Assembly: GCF_003854275.1 (NCBI RefSeq)
Contig: NZ_QTQP01000002.1
Span: 62,001 to 126,000 of the forward strand
Reading direction: 5' to 3'
DNA: 64,000 nt
Source of the DNA: Burkholderia sp. Bp8963
GTDB lineage: Bacteria; Pseudomonadota; Gammaproteobacteria; Burkholderiales; Burkholderiaceae
The first letter of the stretch is position 1; every line of letters starts with the position of its first letter. A program made the position numbers and the translations under genes. Below, one piece after another: positions 9,201-16,729 of the stretch. The notes beneath the pieces were generated by a model. It worked only from the letters and a program-made list of their open reading frames with translations, ran no database searches and was not told where the DNA came from.

Positions 9201-9801
9201 GCGTCGCGACGACCGGCAGCTTCAGCTCCGCGGCAAGCGTCGCCGCCTGCTGGATGTACGCCTCGGCGCCCGGCTGGCCATAACGCTGCAGCTCGATGTA
9301 GAAGCCGCCCGGAAACACCTTCGCCCAGCGCGCCGCGTGACGGCGCGCCGCTTCCTCGTTGCCGGCCGCGAGCGCGAGGCCGATGTCGCCCTGTTGCGCG
9401 CCCGACAGCGCGAGCAGGCCCTGCGCGAGCTCGCCGTCGAGCCAGCTCGCGTCCAGTTCCGCGCGGCCGCGATACTGGTTCGTGAGCCACGCCTTCGACA
9501 GCAGTTCGCAGAGATTCAGGTAGCCGCGCTTGTCCTTGACGAGCAGCAACAGCCGCGACGGCTTGTCGCGGTCGTCCGGGTTGGCGATCCAGACGTCGCA
9601 GCCGGCGATCGGCTTGATGCCCTTGCCGCGGGCTTCCTTGTAGAAACGGACGAGGCCGAACGCGTTGCCGAGATCGGTGAGGGCGAGCGCGCCCTGACCG
9701 TCCGCGGCCGCCGCCTTGACGACGTCGTCAAGACGCACGATGCCGTCGGCAATCGAGAATTCGGAGTGAACGCGAAGATGGACGAAACGGGGATCTGACA
9801 T
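6268..9801 (-). CDS. dnaE: DNA polymerase III alpha subunit
   Basis: The 1177-residue catalytic subunit of the replicative polymerase, close in length to E. coli DnaE (1160). In order: an N-terminal PHP domain beginning RFVHLRVHSEFSIADG; the C-family polymerase core with GRGSGAGSLVAYALGITDLD and the catalytic acidic motif PDFDIDF near residue 400; fingers and tandem helix-hairpin-helix; then an OB fold (KLVAGVIASLRTQMTQRGK) and a C-terminal tau-binding region. A Pro/Gly/Arg-rich insert (RGGRDGGRRQPPPPLP) lies near residue 1130. The ATG at 9801 gives the standard MSDPRFVHLRVHSEFS start; an upstream in-frame start at 9840 adds 13 unrelated residues. It stands alone between the LPS block and trhO, divergent from the latter. 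Confidence 0.97.
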   Translation of the reverse strand: MSDPRFVHLRVHSEFSIADGIVRLDDVVKAAAADGQGALALTDLGNAFGLVRFYKEARGKGIKPIAGCDVWIANPDDRDKPSRLLLLVKDKRGYLNLCELLSKAWLTNQYRGRAELDASWLDGELAQGLLALSGAQQGDIGLALAAGNEEAARRHAARWAKVFPGGFYIELQRYGQPGAEAYIQQAATLAAELKLPVVATHPTQFMTDDDFTAHEARVCISEGDILANPRRQKRFTTDQYFRTQDDMAALFADLPSAIANTVEIAKRCNLTLELGKPKLPLFPTPDGMSLDEYLIQLSKEGLEKRLEQLYPDAAERDAQRDTYYQRLEFECGTITKMGFPGYFLIVADFINWAKNNGVPVGPGRGSGAGSLVAYALGITDLDPLRYNLLFERFLNPERVSMPDFDIDFCQHGRDRVIQYVKEKYGADAVSQIATFGTMAAKAAVRDIGRVLDLGYMFTDGIAKLIPFKPGKHVTIADAMKEEPQLQERYDHEDEVHQLLDLAQRVEGLTRNVGMHAGGVLIAPGKLTDFCPLYTQGDDGGVVSQYDKDDVEAVGLVKFDFLGLTTLTILDWAERYIRRLDPSKADWSLAQVPLDDPASFQILKKANTVAVFQLESRGMQGMLKDAQPDRFEDIIALVALYRPGPMDLIPSFCARKHGREIVEYPDDRVVPVLKETYGIMVYQEQVMQMAQIIGGYSLGGADLLRRAMGKKKPEEMAEHREIFAEGAAKNGLTREKSDEIFDLMEKFAGYGFNKSHAAAYALLAYYTAWLKAHHPAEFMAANMTLAMDDTDKVKILFDDCVVNNLAVLPPDINQSHYRFEPVAEADGKRSRTIRYGLGAVKGSGQNAIEEILRAREEKPFADLFDFCERIDRRVVNRRTIEALIRAGAFDSLNANRAQLLASVSLAMEAADQAEANAMQAGLFDMGAESPHAHALVDEPAWDDKRRLQEEKGALGFYLSGHLFDAYRGEVRRFVRQKVGELKEGRDKLVAGVIASLRTQMTQRGKMLIALLDDGSGQCEITIFNEQFEANKALFKEDELLIVQGQARNDAFTGGIRFTADTVMDLERARSRYAQAVRLTMNGNADAAALRRVLEPHVSKDEPSAAGAVDAPAPRGGRDGGRRQPPPPLPNGLAVQIHYSSARAQGEMRLGDAWRVKPSDTLLAELRAAFGGSIVEIAY

Positions 9802-9932
9802 GGGCGCTATTGTAGCCGCGTCGTCGTGCAGGCTGCCCAAAAAATCCCCGCGTTGGCCGTTCGGCCGAGGGCGCGACCACCCGCCGCGCCACTGGCCGGA
9901 CGGCCAGCTGCCGGATCGCGCGCGGTTTGCGG

Positions 9933-9938
9933 GATAAT
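9933..9938 (+). promoter_or_regulatory. Candidate -10 element for trhO
   Basis: GATAAT, a 5/6 match to the -10 consensus, lies 95 bases upstream of the trhO ATG in the 232-bp divergent gap with dnaE. TGC just upstream could act as part of an extended -10. Confidence 0.35.
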
Positions 9939-10033
9939 ACGAGTTTTCGACCTATCAGCCCGGCTTCGCACCCCTTTTTGCGAGCCTCCGTGCGACAGCC
10001 GCACGGGCGCGGCCGTTTTCTCGTCCGATCATC

Positions 10034-10888
10034 ATGAGTATCGTCAATCTCGCCGCCTACCACTTCGTGTCGCTCGACGCAAACGAACAATGGCGCCCGC
10101 TCGTCACCGCCCGCTGCAACGAACTCGGCCTGCGCGGCACGATCCTGCTCGCGCCGGAAGGCATCAACCTGTTCATCGCCGGCACGCGCGACGCGGCCGA
10201 CGCGTTCATCGACTACATCCGCCACGATCCGCTGTTCGAAGGCAAGTTCGCGACGCTGCAGTTCAAAGAGAGCCTGTCCGATTCGCAGCCGTTCCGCCGC
10301 ATGCTCGTGCGCCTGAAGCGCGAGATCATCACGATGAAGAAGCCCGCGATCAAGCCGGAACTCGGCCGCGCGCCGTTCGTCGACGCGCGCACGCTGAAGG
10401 CCTGGCTCGACCGCGGCCACGACGACGCGGGCCGTCCGGTCGTGATGCTCGACACGCGCAACGCGTTCGAGGTCGACGTCGGCACGTTCGACAACGCACT
10501 CGACTACCGGATCGGCAAGTTCAGCGAATTCCCGGAAGTCATCGACGCGAATCGCGCGGACCTCGAAGGCAAGACGGTCGTGTCGTTCTGCACGGGCGGG
10601 ATCCGCTGCGAAAAGGCCGCGATCCACATGAAGGAGATCGGCATCGACAACGTGTACCAGCTCGAAGGCGGGATCCTCAAGTACTTCGAGGAAGTCGGCG
10701 GCGCGCATTATCACGGCGACTGCTTCGTGTTCGACTATCGCACCGCGCTGAACCCGCAGCTCGAGCCCACCGAGAACGTCACCTGCTTCGCGTGCCGCGC
10801 GGTCGTGACGCCCGAAGCGCAGCAATCGCCGAGCTTCGTGCCGGGCGAGTCCTGCCCGGCCTGCGCGAACGCTGGCGACGCCGCATAA
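10034..10888 (+). CDS. trhO: tRNA uridine(34) hydroxylase TrhO
   Basis: A 284-residue rhodanese-family enzyme (YceA/TrhO) that makes 5-hydroxyuridine at the wobble position of tRNA using oxygen. An N-terminal acylphosphatase-like domain (about 1-95, with [16 protein letters not shown]) is followed by a rhodanese domain with [16 protein letters not shown] and the active-site loop [12 protein letters not shown], whose Cys is residue 186. The C-terminus has paired cysteines (CFACRAVV and CPACANA) that could bind a metal. It lies 19 bases upstream of gluQ, so the two wobble-base modification genes are probably one transcript. Confidence 0.93.
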   Translation: MSIVNLAAYHFVSLDANEQWRPLVTARCNELGLRGTILLAPEGINLFIAGTRDAADAFIDYIRHDPLFEGKFATLQFKESLSDSQPFRRMLVRLKREIITMKKPAIKPELGRAPFVDARTLKAWLDRGHDDAGRPVVMLDTRNAFEVDVGTFDNALDYRIGKFSEFPEVIDANRADLEGKTVVSFCTGGIRCEKAAIHMKEIGIDNVYQLEGGILKYFEEVGGAHYHGDCFVFDYRTALNPQLEPTENVTCFACRAVVTPEAQQSPSFVPGESCPACANAGDAA

Positions 10889-10907
10889 GCAAGCGCCGCA
10901 GACTCCG

Positions 10908-11801
10908 ATGAACGGCTATCGCGGCCGCTTCGCGCCGTCGCCAACTGGCCCGCTGCATTTCGGTTCGCTCGTCGGCGCGCTCGCGAGCTGGCTCGACGCG
11001 CGCGCGCACGGCGGCGCCTGGCTCGTGCGCATCGAGGACATCGACGGGCCGCGCACGGTGCCCGGCGCCGCCGACGACATCCTCGCGACGCTCGTGCACT
11101 TCGGCATGACGCCGGACGAGCCGCCCGTGTGGCAGAGCACGCGTGCAGCCGCCTATTCGGCCGCGCTCGAACGCCTCGACGCGACGGGGCTCGTCTATCC
11201 GTGCGGCTGCACGCGCAAGGAAATCGCCGATTCGCTGCGTGCCGCGCACGAGCGCCACACGACACTCGCGTATCCGGGCACCTGCCGGTCGGGCCTGCAC
11301 GGCAAGCCCGCGCGCGCATGGCGGCTGCGGGTGCCGGACGGCGATGCCGCGATCGTCACGTTCGACGACCGCTGGCAGCACACGCAATCGCAGAACCTCG
11401 CGACCGAAGTCGGCGACTTCGTGCTGAAGCGCGCCGACGGCCTGTGGGCCTACCAGCTCGCGGTCGTCGTCGACGATGCCGATGCCGGCGTCACGCACGT
11501 CGTCCGCGGCGCCGACCTGCTCGACTCCACCGCGCGCCAGATCTATCTGCAACGCTGCCTCGGCGTACCGACGCCGTCGTATCTGCACGTGCCTGTCGTC
11601 GTCGACGCGAACGGCGAGAAGCTCAGCAAGCAGACCGGCGCGATCGCACTCGAACGTGACGATCCGCTGCCCGCGCTGCAAGCCGCGGCCGCCCATCTCG
11701 GCCTGGCGCCGGACCACGGCGAGCTGCCGGGCGCGACGCTCGACGCGTTCTACGCGGCGGCAACGGCCGCATGGGCGCGGCGCTTCGGGCCGGCGCACTA
11801 G
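10908..11801 (+). CDS. gluQ: Glutamyl-Q tRNA(Asp) synthetase
   Basis: A 297-residue truncated paralogue of glutamyl-tRNA synthetase that lacks the anticodon-binding domain. It attaches glutamate to queuosine-34 of tRNA(Asp). The class I motif appears as HFGS (residues 17-20) after FAPSPTGPL, and the second as KLSKQ. A zinc site like that of E. coli YadB is present as C99, C101, Y122 and C126. The start at 10908 follows trhO by 19 bases. A small GC hairpin with a TTC loop (11828-11842) follows the stop but has no U-tract. It converges with rhlE. Confidence 0.93.
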   Translation: MNGYRGRFAPSPTGPLHFGSLVGALASWLDARAHGGAWLVRIEDIDGPRTVPGAADDILATLVHFGMTPDEPPVWQSTRAAAYSAALERLDATGLVYPCGCTRKEIADSLRAAHERHTTLAYPGTCRSGLHGKPARAWRLRVPDGDAAIVTFDDRWQHTQSQNLATEVGDFVLKRADGLWAYQLAVVVDDADAGVTHVVRGADLLDSTARQIYLQRCLGVPTPSYLHVPVVVDANGEKLSKQTGAIALERDDPLPALQAAAAHLGLAPDHGELPGATLDAFYAAATAAWARRFGPAH

Positions 11802-11928
11802 CACGCCACCGTCGTCCGCGCGCAAGCGCGGGCTTCGCCCGCTCGCCGGAATCGATCCGGCACCGATTCTCAGCGACTCGGCGCCGGCCTCGCGCCACCA
11901 TATTGCCCCACATCGGACCCTGCAAATG

Positions 11929-11962
11929 AAAAACGGGCGCATGCTGCTCGCATGCGCCCGTC
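11929..11962 (-). terminator. Intrinsic terminator of rhlE
   Basis: On the minus strand, a perfect 12-bp stem (arms 11950-11961 and 11933-11944, core GGGCGCATGC) with a 5-base loop is followed by a run of five T. It lies 40 bases beyond the rhlE stop and 127 bases past the convergent gluQ. Confidence 0.9.
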
Positions 11963-12001
11963 TTGTCCGACCTTCGGATCGCGGCCGACTGCCTGTTTCG
12001 C

Positions 12002-13462
12002 TTATGCCGACGGCTTGCGCGGCATCCCGAACCCGCCGAGCAGCGCGGCCACCTGGCGCTTCGGTCCCTTCTTCTCCGGCTGAACGTGCTTCGGCTCTTC
12101 AGCCTGCTTCGCCTGCGCCGACGGCTCATACGGCTTCAGGAAGAAATCGTCGATCGGCGCCTCGTGGCGACGATGATGACCGCGCTCGGCGCCGGACGTC
12201 CGGCGGCCCGATGCGCCACGATGCTCGTCACGCTCGCGGCGGCCACCCCGCTCGCCACGCTCACCGCCGCGCTCGTCGTGACGGTGCCGCGCCGGCTTGT
12301 CGATCGACAGCGTCTGCACGTCGAGCGGACGCTTGATCAGCTTCTCGATGTCGGCAAGCTGCTTGCGCTCGTTCGGGCTGCACAGCGACAGCGCATCGCC
12401 CGTCGCGCCCGCGCGGCCCGTGCGGCCGATCCGGTGCACGTAGTCTTCCGCGTTGAACGGCAGGTCGAAGTTGATCACGGCCGGCAGCTCGGCGATGTCG
12501 AGGCCGCGCGCGGCCACGTCGGTCGCGACGAGCGCTTCGATCTCGCCGCGCTTGAACGCGTCGAGCGCCTGCATCCGCTCGATCTGCGTCTTGTCGCCGT
12601 GGATCGCCGACGCGACCACGCCGTCGCGCTCGAGGTTGCGCGCGAGCCGGCTCGCGCCGATCTTGCTGTTGCAGAACACGATCACCTGCTTGAGCCCGCG
12701 ATCGCGCAACAGTTGCACGACGGCCGCCTGCTTGTCGCCCTCGGCGACGTCGTAGACGATCTGCGTGACGTTCGCGTTCGTCGAGTTGCTGCGCGCGACC
12801 TCGATCGTCTGCGGGTTGCGCAGGTAGGTCGACGCGAGCTTCTTGATTTCGGGCGAGAAAGTCGCCGAGAACAGCAGCGTCTGGCGCTCCTTCGGCAGCA
12901 GGTTCAGGATCCGCTGCAGATCCGGCAGGAAGCCCATGTCGAGCATCCGGTCGGCCTCGTCGAGCACGAGAATCTGCACCTGCCCGAGGTTCGCGGTCTT
13001 CTGCTGCACGTGGTCGAGCAGACGGCCCGGCGTCGCGATCAGGATCTCGACGCCGCGGCGCAGCTCGGCCATCTGCGGGTTCATGTCGACGCCGCCGAAC
13101 ACGACCGCGCTGCGCAGCGGCGTGTGCTTCGCGTAAGCGTGCACGTTCGCGGCGACCTGGTCGGCGAGCTCGCGGGTCGGCGTGAGGATCAGCGCGCGCA
13201 CCGGGTGGCGCGCGGGCGATGCGCTCGTGTTGGCCTGCGGCAGCAGGCGCTGGATGATCGGCAGCGAGAAGCTCGCGGTCTTGCCGGTGCCCGTTTGCGC
13301 GGCGCCCATGACGTCGCGGCCGGCGAGCACGACCGGAATCGCCTGCGCCTGGATCGGCGTCGGCGTCGTATAGCCCTGCTCCGCAATGGCTTTCAGGATG
13401 TCGGCGGCAAGGCCGAATTGATCGAAGGTTGCGTCGACTGGCTTGGCGACAGAATCGGACAT
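12002..13462 (-). CDS. rhlE: DEAD-box RNA helicase RhlE
   Basis: A 486-residue ATP-dependent RNA helicase. Motifs in order: Q motif (FDQFGLAADILKAIAEQGY...TPIQ), AQTGTGKT (Walker A), PTRELADQV, TPGRLLD, DEADRMLDMGF, SATFS, and in the second RecA domain HGDKTQIERM, ATDVAARGLDI and HRIGRTGRAG. A basic tail of about 90 residues (ERGGERGERGGRRERDEHRG, then a helical KQAEEPKHVQPEKKGPKRQ) probably binds RNA. The ATG at 13462 starts MSDSVAKPVDATFDQFG; longer in-frame starts add unrelated sequence. It ends at a strong intrinsic terminator. The family acts in ribosome maturation and mRNA turnover. Confidence 0.93.
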   Translation of the reverse strand: MSDSVAKPVDATFDQFGLAADILKAIAEQGYTTPTPIQAQAIPVVLAGRDVMGAAQTGTGKTASFSLPIIQRLLPQANTSASPARHPVRALILTPTRELADQVAANVHAYAKHTPLRSAVVFGGVDMNPQMAELRRGVEILIATPGRLLDHVQQKTANLGQVQILVLDEADRMLDMGFLPDLQRILNLLPKERQTLLFSATFSPEIKKLASTYLRNPQTIEVARSNSTNANVTQIVYDVAEGDKQAAVVQLLRDRGLKQVIVFCNSKIGASRLARNLERDGVVASAIHGDKTQIERMQALDAFKRGEIEALVATDVAARGLDIAELPAVINFDLPFNAEDYVHRIGRTGRAGATGDALSLCSPNERKQLADIEKLIKRPLDVQTLSIDKPARHRHDERGGERGERGGRRERDEHRGASGRRTSGAERGHHRRHEAPIDDFFLKPYEPSAQAKQAEEPKHVQPEKKGPKRQVAALLGGFGMPRKPSA

Positions 13463-13891
13463 GGTGGCGTTTCGCTCAAAAGGCGCGGCGGGGACATCAC
13501 GCGTCAGCTCGGCCCGGCGGGCCGCTGCGCAAATCTCATTTCGGAAGTAGACGGAGCCGCGGCGCGCCGCGCGGCGCCGCTCTGGCGCTTGGGGCCGGTT
13601 CATGCGAACGCCGGGCTCCAGGCCGTGCGGACTCCGTTCGGCGCGAATGCCGGCGGAAAGGGCCGTATTGTAGCACTGCGCAGCAAACTGTCTGTGACAG
13701 CCAATCGGCACGTCGCTGTGGTGGCGCCGGCCGGTGCCCGCGGACGTTGCCGGCCAATGTTACCGGCGAATGCTGCCGGCGAATGTTCGCCGACCAATGT
13801 TGCCGGCTGCGGATCCACGGCCGCCCGCGCGACGCCACGCGCCGGCGTGGCCGGCCGGCCGGCCGGCGGATTCTGGACCGCCAGCCGGCGC
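13463..13891. other. 429-bp gap upstream of rhlE containing a 13-bp array
   Basis: No convincing gene is seen here. The part next to rhlE should hold its promoter and leader, as expected for an RNA helicase with a long 5' UTR. The middle carries a 13-bp tandem array (13746-13807). The part next to the mliC-like gene holds a run of GGCC repeats near 13850-13866. Reading frames across it on both strands are Arg/Ala-rich and lack family features. Confidence 0.6.
13746..13807. repeat. 13-bp degenerate tandem array
   Basis: Consecutive units GTTGCCGGCCAAT, GTTACCGGCGAAT, GCTGCCGGCGAAT, a 14-bp GTTCGCCGACCAAT, and a partial GTTGCCGGC. The array lies between the rhlE leader and the mliC-like 3' end. 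Confidence 0.8.
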
Positions 13892-14272
13892 TCAGCCCTT
13901 CTTCTTTTTCTTCTCGACCTGCACGCAGCCGGACAGCAGCGGCGGCGCCTTCTCGTCGGCGATTTCGTCGCGCAGCGTCGCTTCCCTGCCCTTCGTCCAC
14001 CACGTATAGCGGCCAGCCTGGTAGCGCACGCCGGACGCCGACACGGTATCGACGAACAGCAGGCGCTGGCCGTTGACCGGCACGAGCGCGAAGCTCTGGC
14101 CGTTGCCCGCGAGCCAGTACGACACGCGCACCGGCTGCGTCTGGTTCGCACACTGGTAAACGGCCGTCTGGCGCGCGTCCGCGTCGATTTCCTCGACGGT
14201 CAGTTGCGCGGCATGCGCGATCGACACGGACAGGCCGGCCAGCGCAAGCGTGGCGAGGGTTTGACGAATCAT
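13892..14272 (-). CDS. MliC-like periplasmic lysozyme inhibitor
   Basis: A 126-residue secreted protein. Residues 1-21 (MIRQTLATLALAGLSVSIAHA) form a Sec signal peptide cleaved after AHA. The mature part matches the MliC/PliC fold: VYQCANQTQPVRVSYW, a FALVPVNGQRLLF strand, then SASGVRYQAGRYTWWTKGREATLRD. A second Cys near the end (LLSGC) could pair with the first. The GVRY motif corresponds to the SGXXY loop that enters the lysozyme active site. It lacks a lipobox, so it should be a soluble periplasmic form. It ends in a run of lysines (EKKKKKG). The family protects against host c-type lysozyme. Confidence 0.75.
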   Translation of the reverse strand: MIRQTLATLALAGLSVSIAHAAQLTVEEIDADARQTAVYQCANQTQPVRVSYWLAGNGQSFALVPVNGQRLLFVDTVSASGVRYQAGRYTWWTKGREATLRDEIADEKAPPLLSGCVQVEKKKKKG

Positions 14273-14338
14273 GCAGGTTCTCTCGCGAGACGTGGTGTGA
14301 AAGCGCGCCCGTCCGTCCGGGCGCGCCGGTTATCGTTA

Positions 14339-14530
14339 TCAGGGATCGATGACGTCCGCGCAGGCATCGGTCGGCGCGGCGGCGACGTGGCCGACGAGCG
14401 GCACGATCTTGAGCCCGGCCGACGCGACCCGGCACGGTGCGGCGGCAAGGCCGCAGCCCGCGAGGCCGGCGCCAAGTGCGAGCACGACGCCGAAGCGCGC
14501 GACACGCCGCAGAAACGAAGTTGCAGACAT
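14339..14530 (-). CDS. Small lipoprotein (63 aa)
   Basis: A very small predicted lipoprotein. The N-terminus (MSATSFLRRVARFGVVLALGAGLAGCGLA) has a basic n-region, a hydrophobic core and lipobox LAGC, with the lipidated Cys at residue 26. The short mature part (VASAGLKIVPLVGHVAAAPTDACADVIDP) has one further hydrophobic patch and no recognised domain. It resembles the small DUF6726-type lipoproteins of Burkholderia, though I cannot confirm this. AGGAGG lies 7 bases before the ATG, a strong ribosome-binding site. It is 16 bases downstream of purT and upstream of the mliC-like gene, so all three may be cotranscribed. Function unknown. Confidence 0.75.
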   Translation of the reverse strand: MSATSFLRRVARFGVVLALGAGLAGCGLAAAPCRVASAGLKIVPLVGHVAAAPTDACADVIDP

Positions 14531-14546
14531 CGCGCGCCTCCTGTCG

Positions 14547-15761
14547 TCAGCGTGCCGAGACGGGCTTGACGGCCGCGGCGGCGCGCTTCGCGCGTTCGCG
14601 GGCTTCGTCGATATCGGCACCGGTCGCGAGCGCGACGCCCATGCGCCGCTTCGCGAAGCTCTCCGGCTTGCCGAACAGGCGCAGGTCGGCGCCCGGCACG
14701 GCAAGCGCGTCGCGCACGCCCTCGAACGCGATGCCGCGCTCGTCGAGCCCGCCGTAGATCACCGCCGACGCGGCGGGCGCGCCGAGCGTCGGGTCGACCG
14801 GCAGCCCGAGAATCGCGCGCGCATGGAGCTCGAACTCCGACTGGCGCTGCGACGCGAGCGTGACGAGGCCCGTGTCGTGCGGCCGCGGGCTCACTTCGGA
14901 GAACCAGACCTCGTCGCCGCGCACGAACAGCTCGACGCCGAACATCCCGCGCCCGCCGAGCGCCTCGGTCACCTTGTGCGCGATCTCGCGCGAGCGTGCG
15001 AGCGCTGCCGCGGACATCGGCTGCGGCTGCCATGATTCGACGTAGTCGCCCGCGACCTGCACGTGGCCGACCGGTTCGCAAAAATAGGTTTGCGTCTCGC
15101 CGCTGGCCGGATCGATCGCACGCACCGTGAGCTGCGTGATCTCGTAGTCGAAATCGACGAAGCCTTCGACGATCACGCGGCCGTGATTCACGCGCCCGCC
15201 CGCCAGCGCGTACTGCCACGCGGGCTCGATGTCGGCGTCGCCGCGCACGACCGACTGCCCCTTGCCCGACGACGACATCACCGGCTTCACGACGCACGGC
15301 ATGCCGATCTTCGCGACGGCCGCGCGGAACGCGTCGAACGATTCGGCGAACGCGTAAGGCGACGTCGGCAGGCCGAGTTCCTCGGCGGCGAGCCGGCGGA
15401 TGCCCTCGCGGTTCATCGTGAGCTGGGTCGCGCGTGCGGTCGGGATCACCTCTGCGATGCCCGCCGCCTCGATTGCCGCGAGCGCATCGGTCGCGATCGC
15501 CTCGATCTCGGGGACGATCAGGTGCGGACGCTCGGTCTCGACGAGCGCGCGCAGCGCGGCGGCGTCGGTCATGTCGATCACGTGTGCGCGATGCGCGACC
15601 TGGTGGCCGGGTGCGTCCGGATAGCGGTCGACCGCGATCACCTCGACGCCGAGCCGCTGCAACGCGATGATGACTTCCTTGCCGAGTTCGCCGGCGCCGA
15701 GCAGCATGACGCGCGTGGCCGAAGGCGAAAGCGGCGTACCGAGCCGCTGACCGATCTGCAT
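14547..15761 (-). CDS. purT: Formate-dependent GAR transformylase PurT
   Basis: A 404-residue ATP-grasp enzyme that formylates glycinamide ribonucleotide with formate and ATP in purine biosynthesis, an alternative to folate-dependent PurN. The Rossmann-like start [30 protein letters not shown] is diagnostic. It is followed by the ATP-grasp core [19 protein letters not shown] and the metal-binding [26 protein letters not shown]. Length is normal (E. coli 392). It is followed after 16 bases by a small lipoprotein gene. An 11-bp tandem array lies 87-152 bases upstream of its start. Confidence 0.96.
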   Translation of the reverse strand: MQIGQRLGTPLSPSATRVMLLGAGELGKEVIIALQRLGVEVIAVDRYPDAPGHQVAHRAHVIDMTDAAALRALVETERPHLIVPEIEAIATDALAAIEAAGIAEVIPTARATQLTMNREGIRRLAAEELGLPTSPYAFAESFDAFRAAVAKIGMPCVVKPVMSSSGKGQSVVRGDADIEPAWQYALAGGRVNHGRVIVEGFVDFDYEITQLTVRAIDPASGETQTYFCEPVGHVQVAGDYVESWQPQPMSAAALARSREIAHKVTEALGGRGMFGVELFVRGDEVWFSEVSPRPHDTGLVTLASQRQSEFELHARAILGLPVDPTLGAPAASAVIYGGLDERGIAFEGVRDALAVPGADLRLFGKPESFAKRRMGVALATGADIDEARERAKRAAAAVKPVSAR

Positions 15762-15847
15762 GTGATGATTTCCCGCTTCAGGTTGGAGGTCGAAAACGAC
15801 TGCGATGTTAACACGCGCACCGGCGCCGGACGGGCCCGCTTTGTACT

Positions 15848-15913
15848 GAACTCGAACCGAATTCGTACCGTGCTCGTACTGCGCTCGTACCCCGCTCGTA
15901 TCGCGCTCTTGCG
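15848..15913. repeat. Six 11-bp tandem repeats upstream of purT
   Basis: Six consecutive 11-bp units: GAACTCGAACC, GAATTCGTACC, GTGCTCGTACT, GCGCTCGTACC, CCGCTCGTATC, GCGCTCTTGCG. The consensus is GCGCTCGTACC. The array lies in the 262-bp divergent gap between purT and the META lipoprotein gene. An 11-bp period is close to one helical turn. Confidence 0.85.
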
Positions 15914-16023
15914 TCGCGCGGGCCGGCCGCGAACGAATTCGCGCGCGGATGGTCGCCTCGCCTGACGCGAGGCGAGTGCGTTACTCTTACGCCTTGTTCA
16001 GAACATGAAGAGGAACGAGGCTC

Positions 16024-16569
16024 ATGCCCCACCCGACCGCAGCCGCACGCACGCGCACCCGTCTGTTTCGCTCGCTGCGCGCGCCGCTCGGCGTATTGAC
16101 GCTTGCCACGCTTCTCGCCGCCTGCTCGATGCCGACGCATCCCGACGCCGCCGCCCCCGCGCCCGATCCGTACAACCCCGCCGCCGTCCAGCTGCTCGAT
16201 GACACGAGCTGGGAACTCACGAGCTGGCAGAACGCCGACGGCACGCCGCGCACGGTCCCGCACGGCGACAACGGCGAACCGATCAAGCTCGCGCTGTCGA
16301 CCGAATCGGGCGTGCGCCGCGCGTCCGGGTTCTCCGGCTGCAACCGCTACATGGGCACCTACGACGTCAAGAACGGCGTACTGAGCTTCGGTCCGCTCGC
16401 GGGCACGCGGATGGCCTGCAACGGCACGCTCGGCGGCCAGCTCGAGCACGCCTATCTCGACGCGCTCGCGCACGTCACGAAGGCAGGCGTGCAGATGCGC
16501 GCGCCGCAGCAGTTGCAGATCGTCACCGCCGACGGCGCGACGCTGATCTTCACGCGCCGCGGCCCGTAA
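16024..16569 (+). CDS. META-domain (HslJ-like) lipoprotein
   Basis: A 181-residue lipoprotein. A basic N-terminal segment and a hydrophobic core precede the lipobox LLAAC with Cys near residue 35. A Pro/Ala-rich spacer follows, then a META domain: LLDDTSWELTSWQ near residue 57, SGFSGCNRYMGTYDV near 99-113, LSFGPLAGTRMAC near 118-130, and the final strand QLQIVTADGATLIFTRR. HslJ-like META proteins are envelope proteins linked to heat shock or antibiotic tolerance in E. coli; the exact role here is unknown. GAGGAACGAGG lies just before the ATG. It is divergent from purT. Confidence 0.85.
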   Translation: MPHPTAAARTRTRLFRSLRAPLGVLTLATLLAACSMPTHPDAAAPAPDPYNPAAVQLLDDTSWELTSWQNADGTPRTVPHGDNGEPIKLALSTESGVRRASGFSGCNRYMGTYDVKNGVLSFGPLAGTRMACNGTLGGQLEHAYLDALAHVTKAGVQMRAPQQLQIVTADGATLIFTRRGP

Positions 16570-16729
16570 CACCGGGTTCGCGCGGGACGACGGCAAGCTG
16601 ACCGCGTCCCGCCGCACGTTGCAACGGGCGAGCCTGTCCTGCAGCACGCTGCCTTAGAGTCTTCTTGGTCGGCCGGTTAAACTCGGCGGGTCGCGCGTCG
16701 CGCTCCCCGTCCCATTCCTGTTTCAAAGC

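Noticed and set aside
7073-9490. A long open frame inside dnaE, minus strand
   Set aside because: It is a GC-rich shadow frame with Arg/Ala-rich, domainless product; dnaE itself is unmistakable in the other frame.
14269-15297. A 342-codon minus frame across purT and the lipoprotein
   Set aside because: It crosses two well-supported genes in a different frame and looks like high-GC noise.
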